From Bacteroidales bacterium (GTDB lineage Bacteria; Bacteroidota; Bacteroidia; Bacteroidales; F082), in NCBI GenBank assembly GCA_017616675.1, contig JAFZXR010000006.1, forward strand, positions 1-19,825: DNA of 19,825 bases, written 5' to 3'. The notes below the pieces were generated by a model. The model saw nothing but the letters and a program-made list of their open reading frames with translations. It had not been told where the DNA came from and did not search any database. Position numbers and translations under genes: made by a program. This document shows positions 1 through 5,290 of this stretch, piece by piece; position 1 is the first letter of the stretch; each line of letters starts with the position of its first letter.

Positions 1-2708
1 CAACAGGCGAAGAGACAGTGTTTGTTGAGGAAGACGTCGAGATCCCATTCGAACTCGAAGAACTCGTCACACCTGTCGAGGGTCTGTATGTATCACCTAC
101 AGGCTTTGCTAAGTGGGAAGGCAAGATCCCGACCCCAACACCTACACCTCCAACACCTCCAACACCTCCAACACCAACAGGAGAGTGGTACAGCTATGTA
201 GATACTCCTACAACAGGTATTGGCGATGAAGGTCCATTCTACTGGGCAGTAATGTTCCCAGCCGGTTCATATGAAGGCAATGCTGTGGCTAAGGTTGCAA
301 CTTACGGTACTCATAATGACACTTATCAGACCAATGGTTCATTCTCAGGTAATGTCACAATCTACAACGATGGTGCAACAGCTCCTGCAACAGCAGTCGG
401 CACAATGGATATCACAATGCCTGACACAGATGAACTTGTTGAATTTGAATTCCCAACACCAGTGACAATTGATCCTTCGAAGAATCTCTGGATTGTGTTC
501 TACGATGCAAATAGCGATGATTATGTTGCAAGCGCAGGTACATCTTCAGCCGGTGCCAATGCAGAGTGGGTTTCTGAAGATAACTCAACATGGATGACAC
601 TCACACAAGCCGGTTTGTCGGGCTATGGCTGGACAATTAAGACTTATGTTACTTCATCGAAGGGTGAAGTTGTTGAGATTCAGGCTCCTCAGAGCACACC
701 AGCTCACAACGGTACTTTGGCAATGGTTGACTTAGGCAACCGTGCTGCATTGTCATACAAGATTATGCTTGATGGTGAATATCTCGGTGAGACAGAATAT
801 CCATTCTATCAGTTCGACGTTGATGGTATGGCAGAGGGTTCAGAGCACGTAGCAAAGGTTGCTCCTCTCTATACTTCAGGTATGGGCGACTGGATGGAGT
901 ACACATGGGTATATTCAGCTTGCAGCAACTTCGGCGGCATGGAAGCATTTGATGCAGAGGTCGTGGCAGTCAGCGACGAACAGCAGAATGTTGTAGTTAC
1001 ATGGACATTGCCAGAGGGTACTACACCAACACCTCCTCCAACACCTCCAACAACTGGCTGGACAGAAGGCTTTGAGGGTGGTATGCCAGAAGGCTGGACA
1101 GTCATCGATGGTAACAACGATGGTTGGACATGGTGCTTGACAAGTGCAATTCCAACAACTTGGACATACTATGCAAGCATAACACTTGACTGGTATCGTA
1201 CAGGTTCGAATGCTATCTGCAGCGGTTCGTACATCAATGGTGTCGGTGCTCTTACACCAAACGAGTTCCTCGTGACATCACAGGTGACACCTGCAGCAGG
1301 TTCAACATTCTCATTCTATGCAGCAGCTACTGATGCCGGCTATCCAGCTGATCACTTCGGAGTAGCAGTTTCAACAACTGGTACAGCACCATCAGACTTC
1401 ACAATAATCAACGAATGGACATTGACAGCTAAGGGTGGTGCAGCAAACGGCGGTCGCGAATCACGCGATGGCAACGGTGCTAAACTCGGCACATGGTATC
1501 AGTATTCAGTTGACCTCAGCGCATATGCAGGTCAGAATATCTACCTCGCAATCCGTCACTTCAACTGCAACGACCAGTACATCATGTGCGTTGATGACCT
1601 TGAGTTCACAGTTCCTGCAAAGAGAGATGCTACAGTTCTCTATGAGCCACACTTCGTAACCGATCCAGGTGCGATGTCAGGTGGTGCTGACGCTTCATGG
1701 ATTAAGGGTACACAGAACACATTAGGACCTAACTGCAACAATGCAGGCGGTTACAATGTGGCTGATGACTTCACACTTGAATCTGCTACAACAATCACTG
1801 AGATTGAGGTTTACGGTTACCAGACAGGTTCAACCACAACTTCAACATTCACAGGTTTGTATGCAGTTATCTATGATGGTGCTCCGAATGCAAACGGTCA
1901 GATTGTTTGGGGTGACATGAACACCAACATCATGACCTCAACATCATTCACCAACTGCTACAGAGGCTCAGATGGTCAGACAACAGCAACCACACGTCCT
2001 GTCATGGCAATCACAGCCAGCAACCTGAACATTGAACTTCCTGCAGGTACATACTACCTCGCATGGGGCTTGACAGGTTCGGCATCAAGTGGTCCATGGG
2101 CACAGCCAGAGTGTTACCCAGAAGTTGGTAACTCAGGTAATGGTCTGCAACTCACATCAAGTGGTTGGGGCACATTGGCAGACACTGGTAACAGCGATCC
2201 TTACGGTGTAGCATTCAAGCTCGTCGGTGAAGGCAGCGGCCCAGTGCCACCAACACCAACAGGCGACATTGTTGGTTCGATCCTCTATCGTGACGGTGAG
2301 TTTGTCGGTATCTTCGATGCCAACACAACAACTTACACAGACGAGGCTATGGAGCCAGGTGAGTATGAGTACACAATCAGAGTTATCTACGGTGGTGACT
2401 ACGACGTAACATACTACGCAATGTCATGCCCAGAGACAATCGATGTGACAGTACATCATCTCTCAATTGCCGAGAACGAGGTTGTCAACTCGATCTATCC
2501 TAACCCGACAAGCAGCGATCTCCACATCAATGCTGAAGCAATGACACACGTAACAGTGTTCAATGCAATGGGTCAGATGGTTTACGACCAGGATGTTAAC
2601 ACAGACTCAATGGTCCTCAACATGGGTCAGTACGAGGCTGGTGTTTACATGGTCAGAATCGACACCGAGAACGGCAACAGTGTGAAGAGAATCACTGTTA
2701 TCAAGTAA
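1..2708 (+). CDS. Secreted adhesin-like protein with choice-of-anchor J domain and T9SS type A sorting domain (5' partial)
   Basis: The reading frame is open to the left edge, so the N-terminus and signal peptide lie outside the window; the GTG at 18 is only the first possible in-window start. Numbering from 18, the protein has Pro/Thr linkers at about residues 38-54, 333-346 and 741-748 separating beta-rich modules. The module at about 349-535 (TGWTEGFEGG, EGWTVID, later TSQVTP) resembles the cleaved-adhesin/choice-of-anchor J fold of gingipain-type hemagglutinins. A second beta-sandwich spans about 540-735, followed by an Fn3-like module. The last 80 residues are a T9SS type A sorting domain (YPNPTSSDL at 827-835, GVYMVRI, end KRITVIK). 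It is therefore likely exported by the Por/Gld secretion system and surface-attached or released. Codon use is skewed to ACA, GCA and GGT compared with the neighbours, which suggests high expression. Ligand unknown. Confidence 0.88.
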   Translation, partial: TGEETVFVEEDVEIPFELEELVTPVEGLYVSPTGFAKWEGKIPTPTPTPPTPPTPPTPTGEWYSYVDTPTTGIGDEGPFYWAVMFPAGSYEGNAVAKVATYGTHNDTYQTNGSFSGNVTIYNDGATAPATAVGTMDITMPDTDELVEFEFPTPVTIDPSKNLWIVFYDANSDDYVASAGTSSAGANAEWVSEDNSTWMTLTQAGLSGYGWTIKTYVTSSKGEVVEIQAPQSTPAHNGTLAMVDLGNRAALSYKIMLDGEYLGETEYPFYQFDVDGMAEGSEHVAKVAPLYTSGMGDWMEYTWVYSACSNFGGMEAFDAEVVAVSDEQQNVVVTWTLPEGTTPTPPPTPPTTGWTEGFEGGMPEGWTVIDGNNDGWTWCLTSAIPTTWTYYASITLDWYRTGSNAICSGSYINGVGALTPNEFLVTSQVTPAAGSTFSFYAAATDAGYPADHFGVAVSTTGTAPSDFTIINEWTLTAKGGAANGGRESRDGNGAKLGTWYQYSVDLSAYAGQNIYLAIRHFNCNDQYIMCVDDLEFTVPAKRDATVLYEPHFVTDPGAMSGGADASWIKGTQNTLGPNCNNAGGYNVADDFTLESATTITEIEVYGYQTGSTTTSTFTGLYAVIYDGAPNANGQIVWGDMNTNIMTSTSFTNCYRGSDGQTTATTRPVMAITASNLNIELPAGTYYLAWGLTGSASSGPWAQPECYPEVGNSGNGLQLTSSGWGTLADTGNSDPYGVAFKLVGEGSGPVPPTPTGDIVGSILYRDGEFVGIFDANTTTYTDEAMEPGEYEYTIRVIYGGDYDVTYYAMSCPETIDVTVHHLSIAENEVVNSIYPNPTSSDLHINAEAMTHVTVFNAMGQMVYDQDVNTDSMVLNMGQYEAGVYMVRIDTENGNSVKRITVIK

Positions 2709-2725
2709 TTAACCATTAGGGTTAG

Positions 2726-2764
2726 AAAAAATAAGGGTTTCCCGCGAGGGGGCCCTTATTTTTT
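2726..2764 (+). terminator. Rho-independent terminator of the adhesin gene
   Basis: A perfect 12-bp inverted repeat (AAAAAATAAGGG at 2726-2737 with CCCTTATTTTTT at 2753-2764) encloses an inner CCC/GGG stem capped by GCGA, a GNRA-type tetraloop. The stem runs into a T tract to 2766. It lies 17 nt after the TAA stop of the upstream gene, as expected for an intrinsic terminator. Confidence 0.9.
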
Positions 2765-2770
2765 TTATAA

Positions 2771-2843
2771 AAACCAAACGACATAATCCAGTCGAGATAT
2801 TTGCTACGCAAACACCAAGGCCTGTCTTATTGTCGTTTGGTTT
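2771..2843. repeat. 73-bp hairpin repeat, copy 1 of a tandem pair
   Basis: Bounded by near-perfect inverted repeats: AAACCAAACGACA at the left and TGTCGTTTGGTTT at the right. Inside lie a short CAG/CTG stem and a TTTGC-TAC-GCAAA hairpin. It is 65/73 identical to the copy at 2859-2931, from which it is separated by 15 nt. No protein role is evident. It resembles a small palindromic or MITE-like element. Confidence 0.85.
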
Positions 2844-2858
2844 ATTTAAAATATGTGA

Positions 2859-2931
2859 AAACCAAACGACATAATCCGGTCTACATATTTTCTTCGAAAA
2901 CACAAAGGCCCGTCTTATTGTCGTTTGGTTT
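2859..2931. repeat. 73-bp hairpin repeat, copy 2 of a tandem pair
   Basis: Same 73-nt layout as the first copy. The inner stems read CGG/CCG and TTTTC-TTC-GAAAA, so at two paired sites both partners have changed and pairing is kept. The outer arms (18 left, 19 right bases) are identical to copy 1. Its right arm contains the TTTG used here as the possible -33 element of the next gene. Confidence 0.85.
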
Positions 2932-2951
2932 TGTTTTTATTTGTATATTTG
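2924..2951 (+). promoter_or_regulatory. Bacteroidota-type promoter for the phosphopantetheinyl transferase gene
   Basis: TATATTTG at 2944-2951 matches the TAnnTTTG -7 consensus. A TTTG at 2924-2927 lies 16 nt upstream, inside the right arm of hairpin repeat copy 2; this spacing is slightly short. The -7 box ends only 4 nt before the ATG at 2956, so the transcript would be leaderless or nearly so. Confidence 0.6.
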
Positions 2952-2955
2952 CGGT

Positions 2956-3552
2956 ATGAAAATAATGGTTTGCGATAATATTGAGGAGTTGGGTGAGGAT
3001 TTTGTGGACTGGGCTGAGACCGTGTTACCTGACTGGCGGCGTGAGCAGATGCTGGCGATTAAGCATTTGCGGGGAAGGGTGCAATGTGCGGTGGCGTGGC
3101 TATTAGTTCACCATTGTCAAATGAGCGAAGGGGGTTCCTCGCAACAGGAGGTTGCTCGGAATGACAAGTGGATTTATAATGAGCACGGAAAACCTTTTTT
3201 TGAGGGGAGAGATGATTTGTTTTTCAGTATAAGTCATTGTAAAAGTGCGGTTGCGGTGGCAATTGATGATAAGGAAATTGGGGTTGATATTGAGGAGATT
3301 TCGAGATATAAGGAGAGTCTTGAGAGTTATGTGCTAAATGAGGATGAGGTTCCTCGCTGCGCTCGGAATGACAAGTCGAGAGCAGAATGTTTTATAGAAA
3401 TTTGGACGCAGAAAGAGGCGGTTTTCAAGTTATTGGGAACAGGGATTACGCACGACATCAAGAATGTGCTGAAGGACAATCCTGATGTTAACGTATATTC
3501 ACAGAAAATAGGGGATAAGATATTGTCGGTGGCGACAAGGAAGATTCTTTAG
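2956..3552 (+). CDS. 4'-phosphopantetheinyl transferase (Sfp-type) carrying two in-frame palindromic repeats
   Basis: Transfers the phosphopantetheine arm from CoA to a conserved Ser of carrier proteins such as ACP. The 198-residue product has the family motifs in order: SISHC (91-95), GVDIE (109-113, metal-binding D111 and E113) and WTQKEAVFK (150-158, K153 and E154). I chose the ATG at 2956 over the upstream TTG at 2941 because the latter lies before and within the likely promoter. Residues about 60-71 (GSSQQEVARNDK) and 128-140 (ending RCARNDK) are encoded by copies of a palindromic DNA repeat also seen at 14817-14854. They fall between the conserved motifs, probably in surface loops, so the enzyme is likely still active. 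Its stop overlaps that of the convergent dehydrogenase gene. Confidence 0.92.
   Translation: MKIMVCDNIEELGEDFVDWAETVLPDWRREQMLAIKHLRGRVQCAVAWLLVHHCQMSEGGSSQQEVARNDKWIYNEHGKPFFEGRDDLFFSISHCKSAVAVAIDDKEIGVDIEEISRYKESLESYVLNEDEVPRCARNDKSRAECFIEIWTQKEAVFKLLGTGITHDIKNVLKDNPDVNVYSQKIGDKILSVATRKIL
3120..3167 (+). repeat. GGAATGACAA palindromic element, copy A (inside coding sequence)
   Basis: Starts AATGAG and ends GCTCGGAATGACAA. The core pairs TTCC with GGAA and GCAAC with GTTGC around an AGGAG loop. Read in frame within the transferase gene, the right half encodes ARNDK. Copies B and C share the flanks but have different cores. Confidence 0.8.
3337..3374 (+). repeat. GGAATGACAA palindromic element, copy B (inside coding sequence)
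   Basis: Same flanks as copy A (AATGAG at left, GCTCGGAATGACAA at right). The core stem is GC-TGC-GC inside a TTCC/GGAA stem. The right half is read in the same frame as copy A (ARNDK). The left half is in another frame because the core is 10 nt shorter between TTCCTCGC and GCTCGGAA; total gene length stays in frame. Confidence 0.82.
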
Positions 3553-4463
3553 TTAATAAACTTTATAACATTTTCAACTACTATTTTGAGTCTTGCTTCG
3601 AATGCTTCTTTTGTAGCAAATCCAATATGAGGCAGTAACATCGTGTTTGGTGCTGTCAGAAGCGGGTTGTCGTTGCTCAATGGCGGCTCGCCGTCGTAGA
3701 CATCAAGGGCGGCACCGGCAATGATACCGTTTTTCAACGCTTCGGCAAGGTCGGCGGTGTTAACTACCGGTCCTCTTGCAGCGTTGACGATGACAGCTGT
3801 AGGCTTCATCAAAGCAAAGTCTTTGGCAGTCAAGAAGTTACGTGTTTCGTTATTCAATGCGATATGCAGAGCCACGATATCTGACTCCTTGAGCAGCGTT
3901 TCCTTGTCGACAAACGTCGCTCCTGGAACCTGCTTTGGTGTGCGGTTCCAAGCGATAACTTTGCATCCGAAGGCTTGAGCCAGGGCCGCGGTTCTTTGTC
4001 CGATAGCCCCCATGCCGATGATGCCGACGGTTTTTCCGGCAATCTCACGACCAGGCGCTATCGAAGGGCCTTTGCAGCTGCGTGTGATCCTGTCGTTTTC
4101 GATCACATGACGATACAATCCTATCATCATGCAGATAGTCTCCTCCGCCACGGCCTCGGTAGAATAGCCTGCCGCGTTCATCACGGTGATGCCACGACGT
4201 TTGCATTCGTCCATGTCGATATGGTCGAGACCCGTAAACGCTATCGAAAGCATCTTCAGGTTCGGACAGGCGTCGAAAAAGTCCTTGCGCAACGGCATAT
4301 TGCTCTCAAGCACAATGTCGGCTCCTGCCGCGCGTTCAATGTTCAACTCCGGCTTGCGGTCGGGATAAACCACGACCTCATGCCCGTGTTTCTTTAAATT
4401 GTCACAAGCCTTCTCAATGGCTTCAACAGTGAGTCCTAACGGCTCCAAAAAGACTATCTTCAT
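3549..4463 (-). CDS. D-isomer-specific 2-hydroxyacid dehydrogenase, NAD(P)-dependent
   Basis: Oxidoreductase of the D-2-hydroxyacid dehydrogenase family (phosphoglycerate, glycerate/hydroxypyruvate and lactate dehydrogenase relatives), likely cytoplasmic. The 304-residue protein has the Rossmann motif GIIGMGAIG (147-155) and the catalytic triad: R230 in NAARGPVV, E259 in YDGEPP and H279 in LLPHIGFA. At this length it has no ACT regulatory domain, which argues against a full-length SerA. The substrate cannot be settled from sequence. The ATG at 4463 follows its own promoter, and the gene is convergent with the phosphopantetheinyl transferase, the two ends overlapping by 4 nt. Confidence 0.92.
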   Translation of the reverse strand: MKIVFLEPLGLTVEAIEKACDNLKKHGHEVVVYPDRKPELNIERAAGADIVLESNMPLRKDFFDACPNLKMLSIAFTGLDHIDMDECKRRGITVMNAAGYSTEAVAEETICMMIGLYRHVIENDRITRSCKGPSIAPGREIAGKTVGIIGMGAIGQRTAALAQAFGCKVIAWNRTPKQVPGATFVDKETLLKESDIVALHIALNNETRNFLTAKDFALMKPTAVIVNAARGPVVNTADLAEALKNGIIAGAALDVYDGEPPLSNDNPLLTAPNTMLLPHIGFATKEAFEARLKIVVENVIKFIN

Positions 4464-4488
4464 CGTTTTCAGTGTTTGTTTCGAACAA

Positions 4489-4520
4489 CAAAGATAGTCT
4501 TTTTTTCAACACTGCGCAAA
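4489..4520 (-). promoter_or_regulatory. Bacteroidota-type promoter for the 2-hydroxyacid dehydrogenase
   Basis: On the minus strand, TATCTTTG (plus 4496-4489) is a full match to the -7 consensus. A TTTG (plus 4520-4517) lies 20 nt upstream. The -7 box ends 25 nt before the ATG at 4463. The -33 element sits directly beside the structured element at 4523-4652. Confidence 0.8.
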
Positions 4521-4522
4521 TT

Positions 4523-4652
4523 TATTCACGAAGGGACCCGGCTCAATGGTTTAACAAGATATAACTAAAGATGAGTTTAGGCGGGCAAATTATTGTAGAT
4601 GAGCATCGTAAAACAAAATAAGCGATGGAAGCGCAGGCCCCTCCCGTGAATA
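4523..4652 (-). other. 130-nt element with long closing helix: possible 3'-UTR structured RNA or small inverted-repeat element
   Basis: Fills most of the gap between two minus-strand genes and begins at the first base after the SSB stop codon. On the minus strand its ends pair: TATTCACG (4652-4645) with CGTGAATA (4530-4523). After a GG/U internal loop, nine more pairs join 4642-4634 with 4540-4532, including two G-U wobbles. On the plus strand those two sites would be A-C mismatches, which favours the minus strand as the RNA. Inner stems CATCG/CGATG and CTAAA/TTTAG are visible. No U tract follows, so it is not an ordinary terminator. The flanking TA dinucleotides could instead be a target duplication of a small transposable element. 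No known RNA family is recognised. Confidence 0.45.
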
Positions 4653-5021
4653 CTATTCAGCGTCGCCCTTCGACTCGTCATCGTTGCTCATCTTGTCGAT
4701 AAGCATGAACTCGTCCATTACAACCTCTGTAACGTAACGTTTGTTCTTGTCCTTGTCGTCATACTGTCGGGTCTGCAATTTGCCTTCTATGGCCATTAAA
4801 CGGCCTTTTCTGACGATTTTTTCCACAATCTCGGCTGTTCTTCCCCAGGCAACGATGTTGTGCCACTCTGTTTCCTGCACGAGCTCCATATTATCATTGT
4901 AATGTTTCTCGTTGGTGGCCAACGTAAATTTAGCGAGCTTACGGTTTTCGCCGAACTTCTTGATCTCCGGATCCATGCCCGGGCGACCAATCAAATGAAC
5001 TGAATTTCTCAAGGTTCCCAT
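4653..5021 (-). CDS. ssb: Single-stranded DNA-binding protein (short form)
   Basis: Binds single-stranded DNA through an OB fold during replication, repair and recombination. The 122-residue product begins NSVHLIGRPGMDPEIKKF and carries FTLATNE, WHNIVAWG, GRLMAIEGKL and the RxYxDKD stretch typical of the family. The C-terminus is acidic (SNDDESKGDAE) but lacks the usual DDDIPF-like hydrophobic tip through which SSB recruits partner proteins, and the disordered tail is very short. It may be a secondary SSB paralogue. The ATG at 5021 is the only plausible start. A possible -7 box is at 5061-5068 and the structured element at 4523-4652 follows the stop. Confidence 0.93.
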   Translation of the reverse strand: MGTLRNSVHLIGRPGMDPEIKKFGENRKLAKFTLATNEKHYNDNMELVQETEWHNIVAWGRTAEIVEKIVRKGRLMAIEGKLQTRQYDDKDKNKRYVTEVVMDEFMLIDKMSNDDESKGDAE

Positions 5022-5060
5022 AGTTGATTACTTTTTTGTTAATGAAAAATGATTACGACG

Positions 5061-5068
5061 CAAAATTA
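5061..5068 (-). promoter_or_regulatory. Possible -7 box of the ssb promoter
   Basis: TAATTTTG on the minus strand matches TAnnTTTG, 39 nt before the ssb ATG and just downstream of the primase terminator. No well-spaced -33 TTTG is present, so the call is tentative. Confidence 0.45.
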
Positions 5069-5075
5069 CAATGCA

Positions 5076-5108
5076 CAAAAAAAATTAGTCGTACGAAAAA
5101 CGACTAAT
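5076..5108 (-). terminator. Rho-independent terminator of the dnaG operon
   Basis: On the minus strand a 9-bp perfect stem, ATTAGTCGT with ACGACTAAT (plus 5108-5100 and 5092-5084), with a 7-nt loop, is followed by a run of eight T. It lies about 180 nt beyond the dnaG stop and upstream of ssb, so ssb probably has its own promoter. Confidence 0.82.
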
Positions 5109-5257
5109 CTTATCTCATTTTTATAAAACCTTGATTATCAGTAATTTAAAACCTTGAAAACCTCTGATTTTGCCTCTTTACAATGTTAAAAAATTTTTAC
5201 AAATTTGCCTAACAAATTGATTATCAATAAATTATCTTAGTAAAATTTAAATTATTC

Positions 5258-5284
5258 GTAACATATTTATAATCAATATGTTAC
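5258..5284 (-). repeat. Perfect hairpin just after the dnaG stop
   Basis: GTAACATAT (5258-5266) pairs with ATATGTTAC (5276-5284) around a 9-nt AT-rich loop, 6 nt past the dnaG stop. A T-run precedes rather than follows it on the minus strand, so it is not a canonical terminator. It may protect the mRNA 3' end. The AT-rich stretch between here and 5108 shows nothing else I can support. Confidence 0.5.
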
Positions 5285-5290
5285 AAAAAA

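Noticed and set aside
2709..2903. 64-residue open frame on the minus strand
   Set aside because: It is made up of the terminator and the two hairpin repeats; its repeated peptide simply mirrors the DNA repeat and no start signals are seen.
4523..4652. tRNA, tmRNA or SRP RNA
   Set aside because: No cloverleaf, no CCA end, no GGAAGGAAGCAG-like SRP loop and no tag-peptide frame. A 6S-like RNA was considered, but the inner part lacks a symmetric central bubble.
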